Source: Bradyrhizobium diazoefficiens (GTDB lineage: Bacteria > Pseudomonadota > Alphaproteobacteria > Rhizobiales > Xanthobacteraceae). Taken from it: a DNA stretch of 64,000 nucleotides. Positions 18,050 through 26,478 of the stretch are shown in pieces (the stretch's first letter is position 1; every line of letters starts with the position of its first letter). Where the stretch lies: contig NZ_CP067100.1 of the NCBI RefSeq assembly GCF_016616235.1, positions 4,027,001 through 4,091,000 of the forward strand, in the 5' to 3' direction. A program made the position numbers and the translations under genes. Under the pieces are notes generated by a model, which had not been told where the DNA came from, did not search any database, and was given only the letters and a program-made list of their open reading frames with translations.

Positions 18050-18068
18050 GCGTCGACGGCTGTACGGC

Positions 18069-18614
18069 TTAGCGCGACATCGAGATGTTGGCGCCGCGGA
18101 ACTGGCTGTCCGCGCGCATCGTGACGGTCTGCTTGTTGCCGCTCGTCCTGAGCGCGATGTTGGCATTGAAGCCGGCGGCGGAGGCGACCACCTCGAAGTT
18201 TCCGCCAGCGCCGCGGCCCTGGAGCGAGCCGGAGATGTTGCGGCTGGCCTCGGACCAGCTGCCGGCGATGGCGCTGCCCTCGGCCTTGACGCTGGCGGCG
18301 AGATTGAACTTGTAGGCATCGCTGGCGCAGGTCAGCGACATCTCCATGGTGGGGCCGATCGGGGCGTATTTGGCCCGGCAGCGGATCCGCTCGGTCGAGC
18401 CGTCATCCAGTGTGACGGTGCCGCTGCCGCTCCACGTGCCGGCCAGAGGGGCAAACGGGCTGGACTGAGCCTTGCCTTCAGAGTTGATCGCTGCCGCCAC
18501 AAACAAAACGGCGGCTGCAATCAGCAGCCGCCGGTTTCGGGCGCGCGGCTCGATTGGTTTATTGGCGCGATGCTTCCCACCGCCCGCTGCACGGTATGCC
18601 TGCAGATGCTCCAT
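18069..18614 (-). CDS. exported hypothetical protein
   Basis: The start ATG 18614 (MEHLQAYRAAGG) gives 181 residues with a long basic N-region, a hydrophobic segment (RRLLIAAAVLFVAAAINS) and a mature part rich in beta-strands (PLAGTWSGSGTVTLDDGSTE). The pattern of a GxWxGxG opening and repeated polar strands suggests a lipocalin-like or barrel-shaped periplasmic protein. I assign no function. It overlaps the 3' end of the next gene by 56 bases on the same strand, which implies coupled translation. Confidence 0.65.
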   Translation of the reverse strand: MEHLQAYRAAGGGKHRANKPIEPRARNRRLLIAAAVLFVAAAINSEGKAQSSPFAPLAGTWSGSGTVTLDDGSTERIRCRAKYAPIGPTMEMSLTCASDAYKFNLAASVKAEGSAIAGSWSEASRNISGSLQGRGAGGNFEVVASAAGFNANIALRTSGNKQTVTMRADSQFRGANISMSR

Positions 18615-18909
18615 TCCACTTCCCCGATCCGGCGTTGCCGTTGAGTTGACCGTTGGCATATGCACCATTGATCGAAACTTTCACAAGTCCCCCGCTGCCG
18701 ATGGTGCCGGAAACGTTAGCGCCCGGCGCGCTGATCTTGCCGTCGGCAACGGTCAGCATGGAGCTTGCGGTCGGCTCGCAGGAGCCCGTCTTGGTCACGA
18801 TGGTGACCTGCCAGTTGCCGTCATAAGGGCTCTGGGCGAAAGCAGGAGCGGCGAGCGCGCCGGCGAAAACTGAAGCGGCACAGAACGCCACGATGCGACC
18901 AAAACGCAT
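18559..18909 (-). CDS. exported hypothetical protein, coupled to the preceding gene
   Basis: This 116-residue protein starts at ATG 18909 with a clear signal peptide (MRFGRIVAFCAASVFAGALA, then APAFAQ). The mature part (SPYDGNWQVTIVTKTGSCEP) is strand-rich and Gly-rich, with cysteines near each end that could pair. Its general design, SP-F/Y-xGxW followed by polar strands, resembles the downstream gene, so the two may be distant paralogues. Function is not recognised. Confidence 0.65.
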   Translation of the reverse strand: MRFGRIVAFCAASVFAGALAAPAFAQSPYDGNWQVTIVTKTGSCEPTASSMLTVADGKISAPGANVSGTIGSGGLVKVSINGAYANGQLNGNAGSGKWNGASAGIPCSGRWEASRQ

Positions 18910-19062
18910 AAATTCCGTCCTTGAATATGTCTGAGATGCTGACACTTATTCGGGCCAAATGTGACCGAAATTTGTTGCGATGCCAAACCGAAAATTGTTC
19001 CTGTGGAAACAATGGTTTATTTGCGTTTCCGGCTCCAATTTTCGAAGCAAAATCAATGCGGC

Positions 19063-19085
19063 TTCACGTTCATTGTAAACGTGAA
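19063..19085. promoter_or_regulatory. 8-bp inverted repeat in an AT-rich gap
   Basis: TTCACGTT (19063-19070) and AACGTGAA (19078-19085) are perfect complements with a 7-base spacer. They lie in a 199-base gap that is visibly poorer in GC than its surroundings, upstream of the minus-strand secreted-protein pair. It could be an operator; no regulator is assigned. Confidence 0.35.
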
Positions 19086-19108
19086 CAGAGAGATTCAGGC
19101 GACGGACT

Positions 19109-19696
19109 TTAGGACAGGCTCGGCGCCGAGGTCGCGAATTGTTCGTCCTGGGGCTTGGCCGGCAGCGCCTTGTGGACCTTGGCGTAATCGATCACGTCGG
19201 CCAGCAGTTTGAGACCCAGTGGGGCGAGGGCGCGCTCCCAGAGTTCGCGGGCGGTCTCGCCCTTCTTCACGAAGCACCAGTCCTGGGCGGCGATGGCGCC
19301 GGCGTCCATGCGGTCGGCGAGGTGATAGATCGTGCCGCCGGCGATCGGATCGCCCTCCTTGATGGTCCATTCCACCGCGGCCTTGCCGCGATGGCGCGGT
19401 AGCAGCGAGGGGTGATAACCGATCCCGCCCAGCTTGGCCGCGGCCAGCGCATCCTTGCCGATCCGGGCGTGGCTGTGGGCGGTGATGATCAAATCGGTGT
19501 CGGGCGCGATCTCGGAGGCCACCACCAGCTTCGGATTGGCCTGCACCACCACCTCGATGCCGGCCGCTTTCGCGGTCGCCGCGAGGCGATCCTCGGCATC
19601 GGCCACCACGACCCGCACGACCCCGACGCCGTGCTCCCGGAGCATGTTCAGGGTGGTCACGCCGAAATGGCGGGAGCCGACTAGGGTAATGCGCAT
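19109..19696 (-). CDS. formyltransferase-family protein
   Basis: This 195-residue protein matches the catalytic core of the formyltransferase family (GART/Fmt). It has VGSRHFGVTTLNMLREHG at the N-terminus and GGIGYHPSLLPRHRGKAAVEW, which includes the HPSLLPxxRG motif with the active-site histidine, followed by GGTIYHLADRMDAGAI. It lacks the C-terminal domain of full-length methionyl-tRNA formyltransferase, so it is not the housekeeping Fmt. Similar stand-alone enzymes modify sugar nucleotides or other amines with a formyl group; the substrate is unknown. Confidence 0.85.
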   Translation of the reverse strand: MRITLVGSRHFGVTTLNMLREHGVGVVRVVVADAEDRLAATAKAAGIEVVVQANPKLVVASEIAPDTDLIITAHSHARIGKDALAAAKLGGIGYHPSLLPRHRGKAAVEWTIKEGDPIAGGTIYHLADRMDAGAIAAQDWCFVKKGETARELWERALAPLGLKLLADVIDYAKVHKALPAKPQDEQFATSAPSLS

Positions 19697-19899
19697 GGGT
19701 GTCCGATCTCTCTCGCAACTGCGTCATACTCCCGATAACACGCCGGAGCATCCTGTCACCACCCGCGAGGCGTCGCGGCCGGTTATCAACAGCGCGTCGG
19801 GCGCGGGGGCGCCCGAACTTCGCGATTGCGCAGCCGTCCGCTGCGGTGTTTCCATGGGCGCATCTCGAGGGCCAGGAGCGGAGGGCAAGGAGCGGACGA

Positions 19900-20184
19900 A
19901 TGCGAAGCGCTTGGTTTGTTGTTCTCGCTGCACTGGTTGCGGCAGCCCCTGCGTACGCCGGTGGGCCGTATCCGGTGGTGCCGCCCGAGATCGGGGTTGC
20001 ACCCTTCATAGGTCCGACCTGGGATGCGTACCGCTGCGCCGAAGGCGTGCCTTATAATTTCTACCACGGCGCCTATTATGGCGAGGAGCCGCCGGCGATC
20101 TACCGCGGCTACGCCTACCGGCCGTACTACCGCTACAGCGCCTACCGCAAATGGCCGCGCAAATATTTTTGCGTCGTCGACTAA
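19900..20184 (+). CDS. small secreted Tyr/Pro-rich protein
   Basis: The ATG at 19900 follows AAGGAG with seven bases of spacing. The 94-residue product has a signal peptide (MRSAWFVVLAALVAAAPAYA) and a short mature chain rich in Tyr and Pro (YNFYHGAYYGEEPP, YRPYYRYSAYRKWPR) with two cysteines. It is of a type frequent in Bradyrhizobium, possibly envelope-associated; no function is assigned. Confidence 0.7.
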   Translation: MRSAWFVVLAALVAAAPAYAGGPYPVVPPEIGVAPFIGPTWDAYRCAEGVPYNFYHGAYYGEEPPAIYRGYAYRPYYRYSAYRKWPRKYFCVVD

Positions 20185-20336
20185 GCGTTGCCGCGTGGCC
20201 ACGGTCGGCGGAAAACGGGGAATGCGCCGGTTCCTGTGTTTCTTTTCCGACAGAAGACCTTCGCGGTTCGTCGCTAGAATGGCGCCTACCGGGGCTGGCG
20301 ACATTTCATTCCGGATCCGTTTTCGAACCCGGCTTT

Positions 20337-20366
20337 GGCCGCTGGCTTGAATGCCAGCGGCCTTTT
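20337..20366 (+). terminator. intrinsic terminator
   Basis: GGCCGCTGGC and GCCAGCGGCC form a perfect 10-bp stem around TTGAAT and run into TTTT. It lies 153 bases beyond the Tyr-rich secreted gene, and is the only element I can support in the 339-base gap 20185-20523. Confidence 0.8.
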
Positions 20367-20523
20367 CATGCTGGGCATTACGAAATCATCAAACGGTAAC
20401 GCCTTCTCAACCAGCCTGGCGTATCGACGAATCCGTCGCGGATTTGTATTGCGTACCGCGACACCGAAAATGTCCCGCCGGCGTGGGCGCGCAGCGCGGG
20501 CATTTTTGCCGGGACCGATTTTG

Positions 20524-20760
20524 ATGCCAAGCGCGATTGAGCAGATTGTAGACGCCTATGTGCGGCTGAAGAACCGCCGCGGGCTCGACGAACTGATGAT
20601 GCACAGGCAACGGCTCGCGGTCGATCTGAAGAGCAGGTCGGGCTACGATTTCAGCCGCCCGATCGAAAAGATCGACGAGGAGATCGCGATCATCGAGGCC
20701 GGCCTCAGCCGGCTAAAGGCCGGCGATTCCGCCGCACCAGGCAGCAGCGGGCCAATCTGA
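20524..20760 (+). CDS. small hypothetical protein
   Basis: This 78-residue charged protein starts MPSAIEQIVDAYVRLKNRRG at ATG 20524. It is predicted mostly helical (ELMMHRQRLAVDLK, IDEEIAIIEAGLSRLK), soluble, and without cysteines. Longer upstream frames give no convincing protein. It meets a small coiled protein on the opposite strand (stop to stop, 5 bases). I do not recognise a family. Confidence 0.6.
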   Translation: MPSAIEQIVDAYVRLKNRRGLDELMMHRQRLAVDLKSRSGYDFSRPIEKIDEEIAIIEAGLSRLKAGDSAAPGSSGPI

Positions 20761-20765
20761 CGGGT

Positions 20766-21068
20766 TCAGTCGCGCCGGCCGCCGTCGATGACTGTGAACA
20801 GCGGCCGCGCCGGGGTTGGCTCGACCAGCAACTCCTCGACCAATGCGGTGGCTGCATCGACATATTTGCGCGTCGGCTTGTCGAGCTCGCGCTTGGCTTC
20901 GTCATCGAGCGCAACCTTGGCAGCCTCGACCAGCTTTCGCATCCGCGCCGCATGATCATCGCCCGCCGTCAGCGTCGCGCGCGCCAGCGAGCGCAGCACG
21001 AACAGCTCGCCCTCGAGACGGAGCAGGCGGTCGTTGAGCCTGGAGAGGACGGCGTTGAGGTCGGCCAT
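20766..21068 (-). CDS. small helical hypothetical protein
   Basis: The start ATG 21068 gives MADLNAVLSRLNDRLLRLEG and 100 residues. The first half has a heptad-like leucine pattern (LSRLNDRLLRLEGELFVLRSL), suggesting a coiled coil; the rest is charged. There are no membrane segments or cysteines. The family is not recognised. The 213 bases upstream, up to the acetoacetyl-CoA synthetase stop, show no gene. Confidence 0.6.
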   Translation of the reverse strand: MADLNAVLSRLNDRLLRLEGELFVLRSLARATLTAGDDHAARMRKLVEAAKVALDDEAKRELDKPTRKYVDAATALVEELLVEPTPARPLFTVIDGGRRD

Positions 21069-21281
21069 GACGGGTGCGTTCGCTGCGGAAAATCCATCCT
21101 GATCTAGCGGTGATCGGTGAACGGAATCCAAATGCAGTCGACGCAATTCGGCCGATCTCGGCTCCCCGCCGATGACGGCGATGTGAGGCATCGTGACGTT
21201 GCGATGCATCGTCAGCGTGCGGTTCCCTCGCCATATAAATGGCTGGGTGGACGTCTGGAACTCCTGGCGCGTGTAGACAGC

Positions 21282-23330
21282 TTACGCCGCAGTCCGCGCG
21301 AGATATTTGCGCGCGAAGTCCAGATACCAGTCGAGGCAGGCGGGATTGGCCATCGCCTCCCTGTTGATGACCTTCTCGACCGGCTGGCCAAGCAGCAGCT
21401 TCTTGATCGGCAGCTCCTGCTTCTTGCCGGACAGCGTGCGCGGGATCTCGGCAACGGCGAAAATGTCGTTGGGCAAGAAACGGCGGGAAAGACCAGCCTC
21501 GATCGCCTTGTTGATCTTCGCCTGCATTGCGCCGTCGAGCGCAATGCCTTCGCGCAGCACGACGAACAGCGGCATGTAGCTGTCGCGGCCGAGATATTCG
21601 AGGTCGACGACGAGTGAGTCGAGCACCTCCGGCAAGGCTTCGATCGCGGAATAGAGCTCGCTCGTGCCCATGCGCAGGCCGTGACGATTGATGGTGGCGT
21701 CGCTGCGGCCGTAGATGATGCAGGAGCCGTCCGGATTGATCTTGAGCCAGTCGCCGTGCCGCCAGACAGGTCCTCGTCCGCTGCCGTCGAAATTGTCTGG
21801 ATAGGTCTCGAAATAGCTGGCGCGATAGCGCGCGCCGTCCTTGTCGTTCCAGAAATAAAGCGGCATCGACGGCATCGGTTCGGTGCAGACGAGCTCGCCA
21901 ACCTCATCGATGACGGCGCGGCCCTGCTCGCTGAATGCTTCGACGGCCGCACCGAGCAGGCGGCACTGCATCGCGCCCGGCGTCTGCGGCAGCTCGCGAT
22001 TGCCGCCGATGAAGGCGCCGGCGAAGTCGGTGCCGCCGGAGATGTTCGCCCACCAGATGTCGGCTTGTGCCTTGCTGCCGTTGGTCTTCGAGAGCGTCGC
22101 GAAACGCGCGTTGAACCAGGCTTGCGTCTCCGCGCTGAGCGGTGAACCGGTCGAGCCGAGACACCGGAGCCGCGAGAGATCGCCGGCGGAGGTGAGATCG
22201 AGCTCGGCCTTGGCGCAGTTGGCGAAGAACGCCGCGCCGGCTCCGAAGAAGGTCGCTTTCGATTGCGCGACGAAGCGCCACAGCGTGGTCCAGTCCGGCT
22301 TGTCCTTGGTACCTCCCGGGCTGCCGTCGAAGATGCAGCAGGTGGTGCCGCTGAGCAGGCCGCCGACCTGGCTGTTCCACATGATCCAGCCGGTCGAAGA
22401 GTACCAGTGATAGCGCTCGCCGAAGGAGTTTGGGTGATAGGAGCAGCCGATGTCGTTGTGCAGCCCGAGCAGCGCCAGCACCACGATGACGATGCCGCCA
22501 TGGCCATGCACGATCGGCTTCGGCAGGCCGGTGGTGCCGCTGGAATAGACGATCCAGAGCGGATGATCGAACGGCAGCCACATCGGCTCGAACGCATCGA
22601 CCGCCGGGCCGGTCCTTGCGACGATGTCCGAGAGCAGGGCGTCCGGCGCCGCGGGCGCGGTGGCCTCGCTGTGCAGGATGACATGCTCGACGCTTGGCAG
22701 CGATCGCCGCAACTCCGCGACGACGTCGTTGCGATCGTGGCGGCGGCCAGCATAGGTGACGGAATCGCAGGCGATCAGCACCCTCGGTTCGATCTGCTTG
22801 AAGCGGTCGATCACCGCAGGCGCGGCCATGTCGGGCGCGCAGACGCTCCACACCGCGCCGATGCTGGCGGTTGCGAGGAAGGCGATGATGGTCTCGGCGA
22901 TATTGGGAAGGTACGCGGCGACGCGGTCGCCCGGCTTGATGCCCTTGTCCTTCAGATGCAGCGCGAGCGCGGCCGCCTTGCGCCGCAGCTCCGGCCAGCT
23001 GGTCTCGCTCAGCTTGCCGTCCTCGCTGCTGCTGACGATCGCGGGCAGGCCGGCGGCGTCGGCCGCCGCGATATGCCGGAACACCTGCCGGGCATAGTTC
23101 ACCTGCGCGCCGGGAAACCAGACCGCGCCGGGCATCTTGCGCTCCGCGATCGCGGCCGCGAACGGCGTCGGCGATTGCAGATCGTAATAGTCCCAGATGC
23201 TGCGCCAGAAGCCGTCGAGATCGCGCAGCGACCACTGCCGCATCTCCTCGTAGCTCGCGAAGGAGAGGCCGCGCTGCTCGGCAAGCCAGTTGCGGTAGAG
23301 GGCGATCTGGGGAACGAATGGAGCGGTCAT
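21282..23330 (-). CDS. aacS: acetoacetyl-CoA synthetase
   Basis: AacS activates acetoacetate to acetoacetyl-CoA with ATP, linking ketone bodies and polyhydroxybutyrate turnover to central metabolism. The 682-residue protein is an ANL-family enzyme close to acetyl-CoA synthetase: N-terminal WSLRDLDGFWRSIWDYYDL, P-loop IVYSSGTTGLPKPIVHG, hinge GRSDATINRHGLRMGTSE, and the catalytic lysine region PRTLSGKKQELPIKKLL. Length and the linear order of motifs are normal. It stands as a single gene; no adjacent pathway genes are visible. Confidence in the acetoacetate specificity comes from the N-terminal and hinge segments, recalled not searched. Confidence 0.93.
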   Translation of the reverse strand: MTAPFVPQIALYRNWLAEQRGLSFASYEEMRQWSLRDLDGFWRSIWDYYDLQSPTPFAAAIAERKMPGAVWFPGAQVNYARQVFRHIAAADAAGLPAIVSSSEDGKLSETSWPELRRKAAALALHLKDKGIKPGDRVAAYLPNIAETIIAFLATASIGAVWSVCAPDMAAPAVIDRFKQIEPRVLIACDSVTYAGRRHDRNDVVAELRRSLPSVEHVILHSEATAPAAPDALLSDIVARTGPAVDAFEPMWLPFDHPLWIVYSSGTTGLPKPIVHGHGGIVIVVLALLGLHNDIGCSYHPNSFGERYHWYSSTGWIMWNSQVGGLLSGTTCCIFDGSPGGTKDKPDWTTLWRFVAQSKATFFGAGAAFFANCAKAELDLTSAGDLSRLRCLGSTGSPLSAETQAWFNARFATLSKTNGSKAQADIWWANISGGTDFAGAFIGGNRELPQTPGAMQCRLLGAAVEAFSEQGRAVIDEVGELVCTEPMPSMPLYFWNDKDGARYRASYFETYPDNFDGSGRGPVWRHGDWLKINPDGSCIIYGRSDATINRHGLRMGTSELYSAIEALPEVLDSLVVDLEYLGRDSYMPLFVVLREGIALDGAMQAKINKAIEAGLSRRFLPNDIFAVAEIPRTLSGKKQELPIKKLLLGQPVEKVINREAMANPACLDWYLDFARKYLARTAA

Positions 23331-23453
23331 TGCGTCTCGGCTTCACTGGCGGGGAGGGCAATCTACCCGGTGCCGCAGAGTAGCAGAAGCCGTGCTTCGC
23401 GCAGGCTGCAATGACGGAATGTGGAGCTTTCGCGGCCGGAGGATCGCCAGCAG

Positions 23454-23683
23454 CTACCAGGCGACACCGGCCCAGCGCCGTCCGAACACGGGCGGCTTCG
23501 TTTTCACGGCTTGCCAGCCGAAGAAATGATGCTTGCCGGACCATTCGTGCACCACGCCGCTGCAGATGCTGCATTTGAAGCTGCCGGAATGCAGCTCTCG
23601 GCGTGCTCTTCCCTTGTCGCGGTATAGTTCATGCCGCAACCCGGGCAGGTGAATTCTTCGATCGTCCAGATGCTGTTGGCCAT
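23454..23683 (-). pseudogene. frameshifted small zinc-ribbon gene
   Basis: From ATG 23683 the frame gives MANSIWTIEEFTCPGCGMNY and then loses sense, stopping at an early TGA. A second frame in phase -1/+2 continues with HSGSFKCSICSGVVHEWSG and ends at 23454 (GRRWAGVAW). Joined, they make one zinc ribbon of about 76 residues with CPGC and CSIC pairs. The break lies near 23585-23600. It is either a genuine frameshift mutation or a sequencing error. Confidence 0.7.
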
Positions 23684-23919
23684 TGCACAGAATGTTTTTT
23701 GGGGGACCTCGACGCAGGATAGGTGCGGCCATTTGCAGCGGCGTAAACCGGGTCAGGGAAATCCGGTTAACCGGCGTTAGCCAAGCCGGAAGCCGGGCGA
23801 GATCGATCGTTGACCTCGCCTGGGCCGGCCGTCGTCTTGACGACGGTGGCGCGGCTGGCAATAACGCCAAGGTTGCGCAAGTCCCGGAACCCCGGGATCG
23901 ATGAAGGAAGGTCGTGCCC

Positions 23920-24999
23920 GTGAAAAGTCTCCGTCAGCTCCTGACCGGAGAGGACATCATCCAGCTCTTGATCCGGGTCGGCCTGCTCGGCCTGCTGATC
24001 ATCTGGACCTTCCTGATCATCCGCCCGTTTGTGCCGATCCTGGCCTGGAGCGGCGTGCTCGCGGTCGCGTTCTATCCGGCGTTCAGCTGGGTCGCCAAAA
24101 TCCTCGGCGGGCGGCCCAAGACCGCGGCCGCCATCCTGACCCTGATCACGCTCGGCATCGTCCTTGGCCCCGCGACCTGGCTTGGTATCAGCGCCGTGGA
24201 TGGCGCGAGGGAGCTCGCGCACCAGCTTGGTACCGGCGACCTCGCGCTCCAGTCGGCGCCGGAGCAGCTGAAGTCCTGGCCCCTGGTCGGCCCCTGGCTG
24301 TTTGAGCTGTGGGAGCAGGCCTACAACAACATCCGCGCGGTGCTGCGCGAGGTGGCGCCCTATCTCCAGCCGCTGGCGGGACCGCTGCTGTCGCTGGCGG
24401 GTGATGCGAGCCTCGGAACGCTGCAGTTTCTGGTTTCGGTGTTCGTGGCCGGCTTCCTGTTCCCGCATGGGCCGCGGCTGGTCGCGGCCGGCCGCGGCTT
24501 CCTGTTTCGCATCGTGCCCGAGCAGAGCGAGCATTTCCTGGAGCTCGCGGGCGCGACCATCCGCGCGGTGGCGCAGGGTGTGATCGGCGTTGCGATCGTG
24601 CAGGCGCTGCTTGCCGGCATCGGCTTCAAGCTCGCGGCCGTGCCGAGTGCAGGCCTGCTCGCCTTCATCGTGCTGTTGCTCTCGATCGTGCAGATCGGCG
24701 CCTTCCTCGTGCTGCTGCCCGTCATCATCTGGATCTGGACTGCCAAGGACGTCACCACGGCGTTGCTGCTGACCGTGTTTCTTGTCCTCGTCGGTTTCAT
24801 CGACACCATGCTGAAGCCGCTCGTCATGGGGCGCGGCCTGACCACGCCGACCATCGTGATCTTCGTCGGCGTGATCGGCGGCACGCTCGCCCACGGCATC
24901 GTCGGCCTGTTCATCGGACCGATCATTTTGTCGGTGGCCTGGGAAATGATGATGGCCTGGATCAGGACGGAGGACCGGGCGGAGGCGGGTAAGGGCTGA
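23920..24999 (+). CDS. AI-2E transporter family (PerM-like) membrane protein
   Basis: This is a 359-residue inner-membrane permease with about eight hydrophobic segments, including WSGVLAVAFYPAF near the N-terminus and VGVIGGTLAHGIVGLFIGPI near the C-terminus, a layout typical of the AI-2E transporter/YdiK family. Members export diverse solutes or act in Na+/H+ exchange; autoinducer-2 export is not implied by the name. The start is GTG 23920, eight bases after AAGGAAGG; GTG 23914 is too close to that site. The 230 bases upstream, after the zinc-ribbon pseudogene, hold no gene. Confidence 0.88.
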   Translation: MKSLRQLLTGEDIIQLLIRVGLLGLLIIWTFLIIRPFVPILAWSGVLAVAFYPAFSWVAKILGGRPKTAAAILTLITLGIVLGPATWLGISAVDGARELAHQLGTGDLALQSAPEQLKSWPLVGPWLFELWEQAYNNIRAVLREVAPYLQPLAGPLLSLAGDASLGTLQFLVSVFVAGFLFPHGPRLVAAGRGFLFRIVPEQSEHFLELAGATIRAVAQGVIGVAIVQALLAGIGFKLAAVPSAGLLAFIVLLLSIVQIGAFLVLLPVIIWIWTAKDVTTALLLTVFLVLVGFIDTMLKPLVMGRGLTTPTIVIFVGVIGGTLAHGIVGLFIGPIILSVAWEMMMAWIRTEDRAEAGKG

Positions 25000-25034
25000 A
25001 CGCCCGTACGGGCCTGTGATCAATGCCTCCGTCG

Positions 25035-25060
25035 AACTTGTCTATTGAGCTAGACAAGTT
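25035..25060. promoter_or_regulatory. perfect 10+10 inverted repeat against the Nudix start
   Basis: AACTTGTCTA (25035-25044) and TAGACAAGTT (25051-25060) are exact complements with a 6-base spacer TTGAGC. The element ends three bases before the ATG at 25064. As DNA it looks like an operator for a GntR- or TetR-like dimer; as RNA it would hide the ribosome-binding region. Confidence 0.7.
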
Positions 25061-25063
25061 ACG

Positions 25064-25501
25064 ATGAGCAAGATTCTGGTTTTGAGCCTGCGACAGTCTA
25101 CGAAAGTAATGGCGAAGTCTTCCAAGCTGGTCGCCGCCAAGCGCGGCAAGGTTTTACTGGTCAGACGGCGATCGGACGGCCTGTGGATGTTCCCGGGCGG
25201 ACGCAAGCGCGCGAGAGAGTCCGACAAGGACTGCCTGCGGCGCGAGATCAAGGAGGAGCTGCCGAAGCTGAAGCTCGGCAGGATCAGCCTCTGGAAGGAA
25301 GTGACGGCCAGGAACAAGCGCTCCGGCCGCAAGATGAGTGACGCGATCTTCATCGCCAAGAACGCCAAGGGCAGGCTCGCGATCGGCGACAAGAACGAGA
25401 TCGACCGCGCCGCCTGGCAGAAGCCGCGCGGCATCCGCTTGACCGCGACTTCGCGCTATATCCGCGATCGCCTGTTTCCGAGAAAGCAGTCGCGCCGGTA
25501 A
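25064..25501 (+). CDS. Nudix hydrolase-like protein
   Basis: This 145-residue basic protein has a Nudix box GRKRARESDKDCLRREIKEE (residues 46-65) with the GX5EX7REUXEE layout, so a nucleoside-diphosphate-linked substrate is likely. A second ATG at 25109 (MAKSSKLVAAKRG) would remove 15 residues and lies free of the inverted repeat, so it is a real alternative start. The surrounding sequence is unusually rich in Lys/Arg (theoretical charge strongly positive). No partner gene is obvious. Confidence 0.85.
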   Translation: MSKILVLSLRQSTKVMAKSSKLVAAKRGKVLLVRRRSDGLWMFPGGRKRARESDKDCLRREIKEELPKLKLGRISLWKEVTARNKRSGRKMSDAIFIAKNAKGRLAIGDKNEIDRAAWQKPRGIRLTATSRYIRDRLFPRKQSRR

Positions 25502-25636
25502 GCTGCCGTTCGCTGCGTTGCGCCGATGCGACAAATCGCCCGGCCGCGGGCGACGCGCCCGTCCGCTGGCTGCGCATGCGTTCATGCGGCATTCAGCGCC
25601 GCCGGGCCATCGTTCGTTGGCGCAGGAGGAAACTCA

Positions 25637-26002
25637 ATGTTGATCACCACGATCGCGACGATCCTTGCTCTTCATGCGGGCTCGCCGCTGCCGTCCCCAG
25701 CCAGCGAGCGCGCGCTCGAGGTGCAGTACCGGGTGCCGGTGCATCCGCCGCCGTGCGGCGACCATTGGGACCTCAGCGCCCGTGACGGCATGTGCTATCC
25801 GAACGGCTATCTGCCTCCGGAAGACCAGGCGGCGATGCAGGGATATTATCAGCGGCCACGGCCGTACTACGGGACCCGCAGACGTCCGGTGCCGTGCACC
25901 GACGGCGCGGACCTCGATATCCGCGACGGCCTTTGCTATCCGAACGGCACCGTGCCGCAGCAATTCCAGAACCTGCCCGGAAATTACTATCGCAGGTACT
26001 GA
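25637..26002 (+). CDS. secreted protein with a duplicated DGxCYPNG motif
   Basis: The ATG at 25637 follows AGGAGG by seven bases. The 121-residue product starts with a hydrophobic segment (MLITTIATILALHAGSPLPS) and carries the same motif twice: DLSARDGMCYPNG and DLDIRDGLCYPNG. Each is preceded by a cysteine (PPPCGDHW, VPCTDGAD), so each unit may be a small disulfide-bonded module. Function is unknown. It converges with the zinc-ribbon gene at 26030-26317. Confidence 0.75.
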   Translation: MLITTIATILALHAGSPLPSPASERALEVQYRVPVHPPPCGDHWDLSARDGMCYPNGYLPPEDQAAMQGYYQRPRPYYGTRRRPVPCTDGADLDIRDGLCYPNGTVPQQFQNLPGNYYRRY

Positions 26003-26029
26003 GTGCTCATGACGGCACCAGGGTGGCAT

Positions 26030-26317
26030 CTAGTCTGATCTGGCCGCCGACCGCGTGCGGCTTTCGAACGACCGCGACGGCGCCGCTTGCGTCTGCGGCG
26101 GCGCGAGGAGCCTCGCCGCTTCGGCCTCGCGCAGCTCCTTGCGGACCTGGCGCGCGCTGCGCATCGCGCGCTTGATGAAAGGGTGCTGGGAATCCTCGGC
26201 GAAGAACAGCACCACCTCGCAGCTCGGACATTGCCTGGAATAGCCGTCCTGCAATCGGCCGGCGAGATCGCGGAATACGCTCTTGCACCGCGTGCATTGG
26301 ATCTGGACCGAACTCAT
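26030..26317 (-). CDS. small zinc-ribbon protein
   Basis: The start ATG 26317 (MSSVQIQCTRCKSVFRDLAG) gives 95 residues. An N-terminal CTRC and a CPSC about 24 residues later form a zinc ribbon resembling MJ0042-type or FmdB-like fingers, followed by a basic, alanine-rich tail (REAEAARLLAPPQTQAAP). There is no signal peptide. The 161 bases upstream hold no gene I can support. Function unknown. Confidence 0.65.
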   Translation of the reverse strand: MSSVQIQCTRCKSVFRDLAGRLQDGYSRQCPSCEVVLFFAEDSQHPFIKRAMRSARQVRKELREAEAARLLAPPQTQAAPSRSFESRTRSAARSD

Positions 26318-26478
26318 GCGCGGACAACAATGACTGATGGAAAATGGATCGTCAGCTGAGCCCAAATGTCTGAAGAAAGCTTGAACGCGCTCAGGAACTC
26401 GTTGCACGCTTCGTCTGGCGGCGCGGCATGCCTCGCGCCGCCAAAGCCCGCCACCTTGTGCGCATAAGATCACCGCCG

